Assembly (NCBI RefSeq): GCF_026239695.1
Contig: NZ_JAPIVS010000004.1
Span: 248,001 to 312,000 of the forward strand
Length of the DNA: 64,000 bases
Direction of reading: 5' to 3'
DNA from: Pedobacter sp. MC2016-15
GTDB taxonomy: Bacteria; Bacteroidota; Bacteroidia; Sphingobacteriales; Sphingobacteriaceae
The notes beneath the pieces were generated by a model. That model was given only the letters and a program-made list of their open reading frames with translations. It was not told the origin of the DNA and did no database searches. The translations under genes and the position numbers were made by a program. This document shows, in pieces, positions 53,032-61,697 of this stretch. How positions within the stretch are numbered: position 1 is the stretch's first letter; each line of letters begins with the position of its first letter.

Positions 53032-53061
53032 CAAATTTACTGAATTACTTCACAATTCAAA
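53032..53061 (-). promoter_or_regulatory. Promoter of the DUF1573 gene
   Basis: Minus-strand TTTG (53061-53058), spacer 18, TAAATTTG (53039-53032). The -7 box ends 16 nt before the ATG. The spacer is one or two bases short of the usual 19-21. Confidence 0.55.
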
Positions 53062-53117
53062 GCACCAAACTAATTTATATATTGCGACACTTGTCCGGCC
53101 ATAATTTATTAAATTCG

Positions 53118-53125
53118 TATCTTTG
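53118..53125 (+). promoter_or_regulatory. Probable -7 box (TATCTTTG) of the E1 fusion gene
   Basis: Perfect TAnnTTTG, 20 nt before the ATG at 53146. It is divergent from the DUF1573 promoter. Confidence 0.5.
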
Positions 53126-53145
53126 CCCAATAAACTTTTGTTTCT

Positions 53146-55569
53146 ATGATGCTAAATAACAAACTTACAACGAACCCTATCGATGCTTCAGAATTAAGTT
53201 TTGAAGCCTTTAAAACGATTGTGATAGAGGACTATAAGATTGCTTTCGAAAGCAGACAAGCGAGTTTATTAGGCCGAAAGGAAGTTTTAACGGGTAAGGC
53301 TAAGTTTGGTATTTTTGGCGACGGTAAGGAATTGCCGCAAATCGCTATGGCCAAGGCATTTAAGAATGGCGACTGGCGTTCGGGTTATTACCGCGACCAG
53401 ACCTTCGCCTTCGCTACAGGCATCTGTACCATGAAGGAATACTTCGCACAGTTGTATGCGAATCCTGATGTGGAGGCCGATCCGGCATCGGCCGGCAGAA
53501 ACATGAACTGCCACTTTTCTACCCGTTCCCTCAATGAGGATGGCTCCTGGAAAGACCTTACCAAAATGAAAAATTCTTCGTCGGATATCGCCCCTACAGG
53601 CGGCCAGATGGCCCGTTTGGTAGGTTTGGCCTATGCGTCGAAACTCTATAGAAAGAACCCCGAACTGGATTACCTGAAGAACTTTTCTGTAAAAGGGAAC
53701 GAAGTTGCTTTCGGCACCATCGGCAATGCTTCTACCTCTGAAGGAGTGTTTTTTGAAGCGATTAATGCTGCGGGTGTATTACAGATCCCTATGGCTATCT
53801 CCATCTGGGATGATGCCTATGGTATCTCAGTACCTGCGAAATACCAAACTACAAAGGAGGACATCTCCGAAGTGTTGAAGGGCTTTCAGCGTGATGAAAA
53901 CGCTGATGGATATGAGATTTTTAAGGTAAGAGGATGGGATTATCCCGCTCTGTGTGAGACTTATCAGCAGGCGATACAAGTCTGCCGTGACGAACATGTG
54001 CCGGTGATGATCCATGTGACGGAACTGACTCAGCCACAGGGGCATTCTACTTCGGGGTCCCATGAACGATACAAAGAGAAAAGCCGCCTGGAGTGGGAAA
54101 AAGAATACGATTGTATCCGCCAGATGCGTATCTGGATGCTGGAGTCTGCCATCATTGATGAAGAGCAGCTGACGGAACTGGAAAACACGGCGAAAAACTT
54201 TGTGCGTGATGCCCAGAAAGAGGCCTGGAACGAGTTCCTCGGTGATATTAAAATTGAGAAAGATGAGGCGATTTCACTCATCAATAACCTCGCTGCTTCA
54301 AATTCGTTACTCAGTAAAATTACTGCTACACTGTCGGGAACTCCCGATGCACAGCGAAAAGAGATCATCTCTGCTGCCAGAAAAGCTTTACGCATTACCC
54401 GCGGAATAAGCTCTGCAGAACGTGAGCAGCTACTGACATGGTACGACAGGCAAAAGTCTGATAACAAAGAACGATACAACTCCAAACTGTTCACAGACGG
54501 GAAGGAAAGTATCGATACGATAGCGCTTACTGAAGCCTCTTACCATTACGATAATAAAATGGTGGATGGCCGTGAAGTGCTGAACGCCTGTTTTGATGCC
54601 AACTTTGCGCGTGATCACCGTCTGGTAGCCTTTGGTGAAGACCTGGGCGCCATAGGTGACGTCAACCAGGGATTTGCAGGGCTGCAGGCCAAATATGGCG
54701 ACCTGAGGATTACGGATACGGGAATCAGGGAAATGACGATCATAGGGCAGGGAATAGGGCTCGCTTTACGCGGACTCAGACCTATAGCCGAAATCCAGTA
54801 CCTGGATTACCTGCTTTATGCCATCAATGTATTGAGTGATGATCTTGCCAGCCTTTCTTACCGCACCAAAGCAGGACAGAAAGCGCCACTGATCATCAGG
54901 ACCCGCGGGCACCGCCTGGAGGGCGTATGGCACTCCGGATCGCCTATTGGAATGATCCTGGGATCACTCCGTGGATTACACCTCTGTGTGCCGCGTAACA
55001 TGACGCAGGCAGCAGGAATGTACAATACGCTTTTGCGTGCCGATGAGCCTGCATTGGTCATTGAGTGCCTGAACGGTTACCGGCTTAAAGAAATGATGCC
55101 TGATAATGTGGGCGACTTCACCGTGCCTTTGGGCAAGGCCGAAATCGTCAGAGAAGGTACAGATATTACAATTGTCTCTTACGGTTCTACGCTTAGGGTA
55201 GTAGAAGAGGCTGCCGAGGAGCTGGCGCTGATGGGTATCTCTGTAGAGATCGTAGATCCGCAAACGCTTCTCCCATTTGATACAGAGCACCTGTGTGCGG
55301 CTTCACTAAAGAAAACCAATAAACTGCTGATTGTTGACGAAGATGTTCCGGGAGGAGGCTCTGCATACCTTCTGCAGCAGATCCTGGAAGTTCAGGGAGG
55401 ATATTACCACCTGGACGGACAACCGCAGACTTTATCGGCCAAGGCGCACCGTACTCCATATGGAACCGATGGGGATTACTTTACCAAACCTTCGGCAGAT
55501 GATGTGGTAGAAGCGGTATATGGAATGATGAACAATTACAATGAAACAAAATATCCGGCCATTTATTAA
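53146..55569 (+). CDS. 2-oxo acid dehydrogenase E1, fused alpha and beta subunits
   Basis: An 807-residue thiamine-diphosphate enzyme with an alpha-type half (about 1-430) joined to a beta-type half (about 460-807; AFGEDLGAIGDVNQGFAGLQAKYGDLRITDTGIREMTIIGQGIGLAL, divided into conserved blocks). The beta half has the transketolase C-terminal domain. In the alpha half the ThDP motif reads TIGNASTSEG ... WDDAYGISV rather than GDG ... NN, which I believe is usual in Bacteroidetes. It decarboxylates a branched-chain 2-oxo acid or pyruvate for an E2 partner that is not nearby. ATG at 53149 is an alternative. Confidence 0.9.
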   Translation: MMLNNKLTTNPIDASELSFEAFKTIVIEDYKIAFESRQASLLGRKEVLTGKAKFGIFGDGKELPQIAMAKAFKNGDWRSGYYRDQTFAFATGICTMKEYFAQLYANPDVEADPASAGRNMNCHFSTRSLNEDGSWKDLTKMKNSSSDIAPTGGQMARLVGLAYASKLYRKNPELDYLKNFSVKGNEVAFGTIGNASTSEGVFFEAINAAGVLQIPMAISIWDDAYGISVPAKYQTTKEDISEVLKGFQRDENADGYEIFKVRGWDYPALCETYQQAIQVCRDEHVPVMIHVTELTQPQGHSTSGSHERYKEKSRLEWEKEYDCIRQMRIWMLESAIIDEEQLTELENTAKNFVRDAQKEAWNEFLGDIKIEKDEAISLINNLAASNSLLSKITATLSGTPDAQRKEIISAARKALRITRGISSAEREQLLTWYDRQKSDNKERYNSKLFTDGKESIDTIALTEASYHYDNKMVDGREVLNACFDANFARDHRLVAFGEDLGAIGDVNQGFAGLQAKYGDLRITDTGIREMTIIGQGIGLALRGLRPIAEIQYLDYLLYAINVLSDDLASLSYRTKAGQKAPLIIRTRGHRLEGVWHSGSPIGMILGSLRGLHLCVPRNMTQAAGMYNTLLRADEPALVIECLNGYRLKEMMPDNVGDFTVPLGKAEIVREGTDITIVSYGSTLRVVEEAAEELALMGISVEIVDPQTLLPFDTEHLCAASLKKTNKLLIVDEDVPGGGSAYLLQQILEVQGGYYHLDGQPQTLSAKAHRTPYGTDGDYFTKPSADDVVEAVYGMMNNYNETKYPAIY

Positions 55570-55580
55570 CAGCCGGATAT
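55551..55580 (+). terminator. 9-bp hairpin around the E1 stop codon
   Basis: ATATCCGGC (55551-55559) pairs with GCCGGATAT (55572-55580); the stop TAA is in the loop. A stretch of TTCTAATATAATTTTT follows. It probably terminates the E1 mRNA before the convergent aroC. Confidence 0.65.
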
Positions 55581-55594
55581 TTCTAATATAATTT

Positions 55595-56686
55595 TTACAA
55601 CTGGCTTGCCCTGTGTCTCAGGAGCTGATCTGCCAGTACCAATGCTGCCATTGCTTCAACGATCACAACGGCTCTAGGAACAACACATGGATCATGTCTT
55701 CCCTTACCTTTGATCTCAGCGGCTTCGCCAGCGGCATTAACTGTCTGCTGGTTGTGCATAATGGTGGCTACAGGTTTAAAAGCGACTGTAAAGCCGATTT
55801 CCATACCATTCGAAATACCACCCTGGATACCTCCGGAGAAGTTGGTCAGCGTTTTAGGCCCTTTATCTCCATCGGTTAAGAAGATATCATTGTGTTCCGA
55901 TCCGCGCATTTCACTGCCGGAAAATCCTGAACCATATTCAAATCCGTGTACAGCGTTGATGCTCAGCATCGCTTTGCCAAGCTCCGCATGCAGCTTATCA
56001 AAAACAGGCTCTCCCAATCCCGGAGGGCAGTTTTGAATCACGCAGCTTACTTTTCCCCCTACAGTATCACCATCTTTACGGACCTGGTCAATAAATTCAA
56101 TCATTTCCTTAGCTGTAGCCGGGTCAACACAGCGGACGATATTATCTTCGCGCTGGGTCAGCAGCTCTTCAGCACTCAGTGCCTGTAAGTTTGGAGCGTT
56201 GATCGTCCCTACGGCAGAAACATGGGCAAAGATATTGATGCCGTAATGTTTCAGCAGCAGCTTGGCAATGGCACCTGCTGCAACACGTGCTGCAGTTTCG
56301 CGTGCCGAAGAACGGCCTCCGCCACGGTGATCGCGGATACCATATTTGGCATCGTAGGTATAATCTGCGTGCGAAGGGCGGTAAACAGTTTTGTTATGTT
56401 CGTAATCCTTTGAACGGTGGTCTTCATTAGGGATCAGCAAGGCAATAGGTGTCCCTGTGCTTTTGCCTTCAAAAGTTCCCGAAAGGATCTGTACCGTGTC
56501 GCTTTCCTTACGCTGTGTAGTGATCTTGGATTGTCCCGGACGGCGCTTATCGAGTTCCGACTGGATAAAATCGAGATCTATCGGGAGCTGCGCAGGGCAT
56601 CCGTCAACTATAACGCCAATGGCTTCACCATGTGATTCTCCAAAAGTAGAGATCCTGAATAAATGCCCAAATGTATTACCTGCCAT
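55595..56686 (-). CDS. aroC: Chorismate synthase
   Basis: A 363-residue FMN-dependent enzyme making chorismate from EPSP. Conserved motifs: [14 protein letters not shown] near residues 13-30, [24 protein letters not shown] split as [28 protein letters not shown] and [17 protein letters not shown] at the end. Length typical for the AroC family. It is the last gene of the aroA-aroC stretch on the minus strand, 11 bp after aroA. Confidence 0.96.
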   Translation of the reverse strand: MAGNTFGHLFRISTFGESHGEAIGVIVDGCPAQLPIDLDFIQSELDKRRPGQSKITTQRKESDTVQILSGTFEGKSTGTPIALLIPNEDHRSKDYEHNKTVYRPSHADYTYDAKYGIRDHRGGGRSSARETAARVAAGAIAKLLLKHYGINIFAHVSAVGTINAPNLQALSAEELLTQREDNIVRCVDPATAKEMIEFIDQVRKDGDTVGGKVSCVIQNCPPGLGEPVFDKLHAELGKAMLSINAVHGFEYGSGFSGSEMRGSEHNDIFLTDGDKGPKTLTNFSGGIQGGISNGMEIGFTVAFKPVATIMHNQQTVNAAGEAAEIKGKGRHDPCVVPRAVVIVEAMAALVLADQLLRHRASQL

Positions 56687-56697
56687 TTTGTTTTATG

Positions 56698-57963
56698 TTA
56701 AAGTTCAGTTACTGTAAAACCAGCTTTCTGCAGATCTTTCCAGAAATCGGGATAAGATTTTTCTACTACCTGGTAGTCCTCTATTTCAACCTCTCTGATC
56801 AGCAGACTCAGTGGCGCAAAGGCCATAGCCATACGGTGATCATCATAGGTAGCAATTGTAATTTTCTCCGGGAAATGCAATCCTGAGCAGTCCAGCGTGT
56901 ACACTTCGTTATCCTCATTCAGGAGCACACCGATTTTCGCCAGTTCTGTCTGCAGGGCAAGCACCCTGTTTGTTTCCTTGATCTTCAGCGTTTCCAGTCC
57001 GGTAAAGGCCAGGTTTAAGCCCTTTGCAGCAGCGCAAACAATGATTGTCTGTGCCAGATCCGGGCAGTCCTTCAGGTTTAACACTTCCGTTACGGCATCC
57101 TCAGCGGCAGACACCAGGCGGATGCCATCTCTGCTGCGCGAAGTACTTACGCCCAGCGGGATCATGATCTGCTGGATCTCGCTGTCGCCCTGCAGGCTTT
57201 CTTCACGCAGGTTTGGCAAGGTGATATCTGCTTTATCGGCAAGTGCCGCGATGCTGTACCAGTAAGAAGCAGCACTCCAGTCAGGCTCTACTACGAGGGT
57301 GGCCGACTGATGTACCTGGTGTTTGATATGGATGGTATCACCTTCCCAGCTGTGTTCAATACCGGCAGAAGCCAGCATGTTCAGCGTCATCTCCAGGTAT
57401 GGCCTAGAAGTTAATCCACCAGTGATCTGTAAAGAAAGACCGTTTGGCAATGTAGGCGCAATAATCAGCAAAGCTGATAAATACTGGCTGCTCACATTTC
57501 CGCGGATAGCCACTTCTGATGGCGTATTTTTTAAACCACCGTTGATCAGCAGGGGAGGGTAACCTTCATTTTTCTCATAGGAGATATCTGCACCAAGACT
57601 TTTGAGTGCATCAACCAGGATACCTATCGGACGTTCCTGCATTCTTGAAGATCCTGTCAGTTTAAACTGCTCGGGAATTGTCGATAGGAAAGCTGTCAGG
57701 AAGCGCATGGCAGTGCCGGCATGGCCCACATCTACTGTTCTGCGCTCTTCCAGCGAAGCTGTACTCAGCTGTACCAGAATTTTGTTAAGCACTACAGTAT
57801 CAGCGGCGTCCGACAAATTTTTTGCCGTTACCATTCCCTTGCTCAGGGCGGCAATGATCAGTGCCCTGTTACTCTCGCTTTTGGAACCCGTTAAATTAAT
57901 AGTTGCATGGATATCCTTTGGTGCTCCAAAGGAAACAACCGCGTTTTTTTTTGTCGTAACCAT
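56698..57963 (-). CDS. aroA: 3-phosphoshikimate 1-carboxyvinyltransferase (EPSP synthase)
   Basis: A 421-residue EPSP synthase joining phosphoenolpyruvate and shikimate-3-phosphate. Seen: INLTGSKSESNRALIIAAL (S3P binding), GHAGTAMRFLTAFLS (the GTAMR loop that touches PEP and glyphosate), SGSSRMQERPIG, SGLTSRPYLEMTL-like region and the final DDHRMAMAF. No key residue is missing. Part of the aromatic operon, 66 bp after the DAHPS-CM gene. Confidence 0.95.
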   Translation of the reverse strand: MVTTKKNAVVSFGAPKDIHATINLTGSKSESNRALIIAALSKGMVTAKNLSDAADTVVLNKILVQLSTASLEERRTVDVGHAGTAMRFLTAFLSTIPEQFKLTGSSRMQERPIGILVDALKSLGADISYEKNEGYPPLLINGGLKNTPSEVAIRGNVSSQYLSALLIIAPTLPNGLSLQITGGLTSRPYLEMTLNMLASAGIEHSWEGDTIHIKHQVHQSATLVVEPDWSAASYWYSIAALADKADITLPNLREESLQGDSEIQQIMIPLGVSTSRSRDGIRLVSAAEDAVTEVLNLKDCPDLAQTIIVCAAAKGLNLAFTGLETLKIKETNRVLALQTELAKIGVLLNEDNEVYTLDCSGLHFPEKITIATYDDHRMAMAFAPLSLLIREVEIEDYQVVEKSYPDFWKDLQKAGFTVTEL

Positions 57964-58029
57964 TTTGCTATAGACAGGTAAAGCATGCAGGAGCTGTATA
58001 CATCAAAGCTCCTGCAGGTTCCTGTAATG

Positions 58030-59166
58030 TTATGCTTTTTCGCCTGATGTAGCTTCAACTATTTCTTCTTCAGTTTTTCCTTCATTCATGATCTCAGTTT
58101 GTTTTCTGATAGATTCACCATGAACAAGCTCAAGGAATTTCTCTGTAAAGTTCAGGTCTAATTTCAGCGCTCTTGCAAATGCAGTTCCTTTTTTAAGGAT
58201 CTCATCCCAGCGGTTAACCTGAAGGATAGTCACTTTGTTATCTTTTTTGTAGTTACCGATCTGCTCAACGATAGCCATACGCTCACCTAATTTCTGGATC
58301 AGGATATCATCGATTTTATCAATTTTCTCACGTAATTCTACCAGTTTATCAGTAAATGCTTCATTCGGAGATTCCGGGTCGCGCACGTTCAGTTTAGATA
58401 CCAGGTCTGCAAGAGCTGATGGAGTAACTTGTTGTTTAGCATCAGTCCATGCTACTGAAGGATCGATATGAGACTCGATCATCAATCCCTGCATATCCAG
58501 ATCCAGTGCTTTCTGAGAAATGTAAGGAATCAGTTCGCGGTTACCGCAGATATGTGAGGGGTCGTTGATGATAGGTAATTCAGGGCATAAAGTTTTCAGC
58601 TGGATAGCCATTTCCCACATTGGTTCGTTGCGGAAAGAGCTTTTCTCGTATGAAGAGAAACCACGGTGAATAGCAGCGATTTTTGTGATACCTGCATTGT
58701 TGATACGCTCTAAAGCACCAATCCACAAGGAGATGTCAGGGTTTACCGGGTTTTTGATCATTACCGGGATATCGTGACCTTTTAAAGCATCAGCAATTTC
58801 CTGTACTGTGAAAGGGTTAGCAGTAGATCTTGCACCAATCCATAGAATGTCAACACCTGCAGCCAAAGCTTCTTCCACATGTTTTGCAGTAGCTACTTCA
58901 ACAGCTGTTGGTAAGCCAGTTTCAGCTTTAGCTCTTTTCAACCATTCCAGTCCGATGCTGCCGATACCTTCAAATTCTCCCGGACGGGTACGTGGTTTCC
59001 AGATTCCTGCTCTTAATACAGACACTTTACCTGTTGCAGCCAGCAAATTCGCTGTAGATACCAATTGTTCTTCAGTTTCAGCGCTACATGGTCCAGAGAT
59101 GATGAGCGGTTCGTTTTTAAGGGTCAACCAGCTCTCTAAAGGCTGGATATTAAGATTTAATTTCAT
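58030..59166 (-). CDS. DAHP synthase fused to chorismate mutase
   Basis: A 378-residue bifunctional enzyme. Residues 1-265 are a short (type I beta, KDO8P synthase-like) DAHP synthase: SGPCSAETEEQLV, AGIWKPRTRPGEFEGIG, IGARSTANPF, DPSHICGNRE and the final metal-binding IESHIDPS. Residues about 275-360 are an AroQ-type chorismate mutase helix bundle (ELREKIDKIDDILIQKLGERMAIVEQIGNYKK region). The same fusion with the mutase at the C-terminus is known in Bacteroidetes, where the mutase domain confers feedback control. Here it acts at both ends of the aromatic pathway, between pheA and aroA. Confidence 0.95.
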   Translation of the reverse strand: MKLNLNIQPLESWLTLKNEPLIISGPCSAETEEQLVSTANLLAATGKVSVLRAGIWKPRTRPGEFEGIGSIGLEWLKRAKAETGLPTAVEVATAKHVEEALAAGVDILWIGARSTANPFTVQEIADALKGHDIPVMIKNPVNPDISLWIGALERINNAGITKIAAIHRGFSSYEKSSFRNEPMWEMAIQLKTLCPELPIINDPSHICGNRELIPYISQKALDLDMQGLMIESHIDPSVAWTDAKQQVTPSALADLVSKLNVRDPESPNEAFTDKLVELREKIDKIDDILIQKLGERMAIVEQIGNYKKDNKVTILQVNRWDEILKKGTAFARALKLDLNFTEKFLELVHGESIRKQTEIMNEGKTEEEIVEATSGEKA

Positions 59167-59215
59167 GATATGGGTAATTAATAGGGGGTTTTCGAATTTG
59201 TTTATTTGGGGGTGA

Positions 59216-60049
59216 TTATACTTTGTCGTTTTTAAGATATTCTCCCATGATGTTAAAGTTCACGGTATATTTTAGGGCCTTGCGGATAGCGGTGTCATAT
59301 TTGTCCATGTCTGTCCATTCTACGTCTACATAAAAGTAGTACTCGTTTCTTCTGCCAAGCACGGGCATCGACTGGATTTTGCTGAGGTTTACCTGGTGTT
59401 CTGCAAAGATGTTCAGCACCTGTGAGAGGGCGCCCACGTGGTTGCCTACCTGGAAAACGATTGAGGCTTTGCTGATCTCTTTCAGGTCGTCATTTTTCTC
59501 TTTCTGCAGGATCAGGAAACGCGTGTAGTTCTTGCTGTTGGATTCAATTCTTCTTTCCAGGATATTGAGTCCGTATAATTTGGCTGCCAGTGTATTAGCT
59601 ACAGCCAGGGTGTCTGTTAAACCTTCGTCCTTAATCTTTTTGGCGCAGGCTGCAGTATCGCTGCTTTCTACAATTTTAAGGTGAGGGAAATCATCAAAAA
59701 AATCGATGCACTGACGCAGGGCGATAGGGTGTGAGGTCACAAATTGTGCGTCCTCCAGTTTCACCCCCGGCAGGCCCATCAGGTGCAGCTGGATTGGCAG
59801 GTAAACCTCGCCTGTAACTGCAAAATTATGTTCCCTGATCAGTGTGTAATTGGGTAAGAGGCTACCTGCAATAGAGTTTTCAATGGCCATTACCACGTAG
59901 TCAGCTCCGTTAGCTTCCATCACTTCGCAGGTTTTCTTAAAGGAGTTACACTCAATGGTTTGAATGTCGTTGCCAAAGAACTTGAAAGCAGCTTCTTCGT
60001 GAAATGATGCCTTGATACCCTGGATTGCTACTCTTACTGATGTGTTCAT
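59216..60049 (-). CDS. pheA: Prephenate dehydratase with ACT domain
   Basis: A 277-residue enzyme converting prephenate to phenylpyruvate for phenylalanine. The catalytic half (about 1-190) has AIQGIKASFHEEAA, AIENSIAGSLLPNYTLI, VTSHPIALRQC and the NYTRFLIL (T-R-F) motif. The C-terminal ACT domain (about 197-277) has GALSQVL but reads KIQSMP where the phenylalanine-sensing ESRP motif is usual. It is the first gene of the aromatic operon, directly after the leader attenuator. No chorismate mutase is attached; that activity sits in the next gene. Confidence 0.95.
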   Translation of the reverse strand: MNTSVRVAIQGIKASFHEEAAFKFFGNDIQTIECNSFKKTCEVMEANGADYVVMAIENSIAGSLLPNYTLIREHNFAVTGEVYLPIQLHLMGLPGVKLEDAQFVTSHPIALRQCIDFFDDFPHLKIVESSDTAACAKKIKDEGLTDTLAVANTLAAKLYGLNILERRIESNSKNYTRFLILQKEKNDDLKEISKASIVFQVGNHVGALSQVLNIFAEHQVNLSKIQSMPVLGRRNEYYFYVDVEWTDMDKYDTAIRKALKYTVNFNIMGEYLKNDKV

Positions 60050-60104
60050 TTTAGTATTTATCTGCGTTAATTTGTTGTTAAAGAAGCTTGAAAATTTGCG
60101 TTAA

Positions 60105-60186
60105 AAAAAAAGTCCCGGCTTTAGGCCGGGACTTTTCATATACAATTTATCTTGTTTCTTTTGATTGCATATCAGTCCCGGCTCTT
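60105..60186 (-). promoter_or_regulatory. Transcription attenuator: alternative hairpins before pheA
   Basis: Three segments on the minus strand. Segment 1 (60183-60174) is AGCCGGGACT at the end of the leader peptide. Segment 2 (60134-60125) is AAGTCCCGGC. Segment 3 (60120-60111) is again AGCCGGGACT, followed by a run of T's to about 60103. Segment 2 can pair 9 bp with 1 (antiterminator) or 3 (terminator), not both. pheA starts 54 nt beyond the T-run. Confidence 0.88.
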
Positions 60187-60234
60187 ACTAAAGTAGTAGA
60201 AGTAACCAAACCAATATGTAGTGATGTTTCTCAT
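60172..60234 (-). CDS. Leader peptide of the aromatic operon (20 aa)
   Basis: ATG at 60234 (after GACAAAAA) to TGA at 60172-60174 gives MRNITTYWFGYFYYFSKSRD. Residues 7-15 are Y-W-F-G-Y-F-Y-Y-F: eight aromatics in nine codons. Its last codons (AGC CGG GAC TGA) are segment 1 of the attenuator, so a ribosome at the stop codon covers it. This is the classic layout of ribosome-mediated attenuation as in trpL or pheL. It is too short for most gene callers. Confidence 0.9.
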   Translation of the reverse strand: MRNITTYWFGYFYYFSKSRD

Positions 60235-60286
60235 TTTTTGTCTTTTGGATTTGTCAAACAAACCGCATTGGTGTTTTTTATTTTTC

Positions 60287-60316
60287 CAAATGTAGTAACA
60301 AAATTTAATTTGTCAA
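60287..60316 (-). promoter_or_regulatory. Promoter of the pheA operon leader
   Basis: Minus-strand TTG (60316-60314), a 19-nt spacer and TACATTTG (60294-60287) match the Bacteroidetes promoter. Transcription would start near 60280, about 46 nt before the leader-peptide ATG. Confidence 0.75.
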
Positions 60317-60378
60317 TAGTAAAATAAAAAAAATTATTTTTTGTGTGTTTTGACCTGTAATAGTGTATAGGCTTTAAC

Positions 60379-61671
60379 TTAAAATACGGGCTCTTCCTGT
60401 TTAGGAAGTACCTTTAGTTTTGGCTTTGGAGCTGCTCCGGCAGTTTTCTGTTCCACACCCGTAGCTTTTTTCTTTTTCTTGAATTTGCGGCCATACCAGA
60501 TCAGGAAACCTGTAATCGGCAGACTCGCCCCAATTAATGAAGACAGAAAAGCCAGTACTTTACCCGGAAAACCCAGGATACTGCCAATATGGATATCGTA
60601 GTTCATCTTGCGCAGCTTACCACCAAAGCCCGAGGCTTCGTAAGATATGGCATATACGCCTTTGCCTTTGAGCTCTTTCAGCGAATGCTGGTCGAACGAA
60701 TAACTTTGGTTATTATAGAACTGTCCTGCAGTGGGATATACGGTGATACCTATGCTGGCTTTAGCTCTTGCAGTATCAGGGAAAGAATAATAGAATCCTT
60801 CAGAACGCGGATGTTTGGCAATTACCTTTTTCCATGCAACGTCCATTGCCTGCTGTGGCGTGTACAGGTGTTTGATGTTTACCGTATCGGATTTGATATC
60901 CCTGAATTCTCCCAGCTTTTCACCGCCGGTTGTAGCCCAGTATAAACCTTCACTGTACCATCTGATACCGTACACCATCCCTGTCATGGCAATTGCCAGC
61001 AGGAACAGGAGTGAGTAAAAACCCAGTACGTTGTGGAGGTCAAGGTTTACCCTTTTGAAAGAAGCTCCCCACTTGATCTTAAAACTTTTGTCGACCGTAC
61101 TCTTGTTCCATTTCTTAGGATACCACCAGATCAGTCCGGTGATTAACAACACTACAAATACCAGGGTACCGTAGTTGACAATAGGGCGGCCAACAGCATA
61201 GGGCATCCATAAAAAGCGGTGTCCGTTCAGGATGAACCTGAAGAAATCTACATCGCCTTTTTTGCGTATTTCTTTGCTCACTACCTCGCCGGTGTAAGGA
61301 TTGATATTGAGCGTTACGCCACCACCACCACGACGTCCCTGTTCTTTAGGGTTTCTCAGTGATACAGTTACGGTTCTGCCCTGCTGGTATTGTGCATAGC
61401 CGATTACCTTATCGGGATAGAGGTCTGTAGCAATTGCGCTGAGCTGCGAGGGTGTAAGTACAGGTTTATCCTGCTTTTCAATTTTTGTTTCCGGCTCCAG
61501 AAGACCCGTAATTTCTTCATTGAAAACCCAGATACAGCCTGTAATACAAACGATTAAAACAATGATCCCGGATACCAGCCCCAGCCACAGATGCAGCCAT
61601 TTGTTAATGCGGGTAAAGAGAGAATCTTTTGTTTTCTTCTTAAACGGGGGTTTATTGGTTCCTGTGATCAT
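60379..61671 (-). CDS. PepSY-associated membrane protein
   Basis: A 430-residue inner-membrane protein with four membrane segments (about 26-48, 165-185, 210-235, 370-395) and PepSY domains between them, of the PiuB/FpvG kind. LHLWLGLVSGIIVLIVCITG at the N-terminus and DLHNVLGFYSLLFLLAIAMTGMVYG carry the typical H-x-x-x-G motifs. Members of this family reduce ferric siderophores in the periplasm; it follows a TonB receptor and a DUF4374 gene, which fits iron or siderophore uptake. Its C-terminal tail is Lys/Pro-rich. No tight terminator was seen downstream. Confidence 0.88.
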   Translation of the reverse strand: MITGTNKPPFKKKTKDSLFTRINKWLHLWLGLVSGIIVLIVCITGCIWVFNEEITGLLEPETKIEKQDKPVLTPSQLSAIATDLYPDKVIGYAQYQQGRTVTVSLRNPKEQGRRGGGGVTLNINPYTGEVVSKEIRKKGDVDFFRFILNGHRFLWMPYAVGRPIVNYGTLVFVVLLITGLIWWYPKKWNKSTVDKSFKIKWGASFKRVNLDLHNVLGFYSLLFLLAIAMTGMVYGIRWYSEGLYWATTGGEKLGEFRDIKSDTVNIKHLYTPQQAMDVAWKKVIAKHPRSEGFYYSFPDTARAKASIGITVYPTAGQFYNNQSYSFDQHSLKELKGKGVYAISYEASGFGGKLRKMNYDIHIGSILGFPGKVLAFLSSLIGASLPITGFLIWYGRKFKKKKKATGVEQKTAGAAPKPKLKVLPKQEEPVF

Positions 61672-61697
61672 TGCTTTAGTTTGAGATGCGTGAATGA

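Noticed and set aside
60088..60327. 79-residue plus-strand ORF in the pheA upstream gap
   Set aside because: It runs antisense through the promoter, leader peptide and attenuator, whose structure explains the sequence better.
60061..60378. T-box or metabolite riboswitch upstream of pheA
   Set aside because: No T-box sequence or known aptamer is visible; the leader peptide and complementary segments are sufficient to explain the hairpins.
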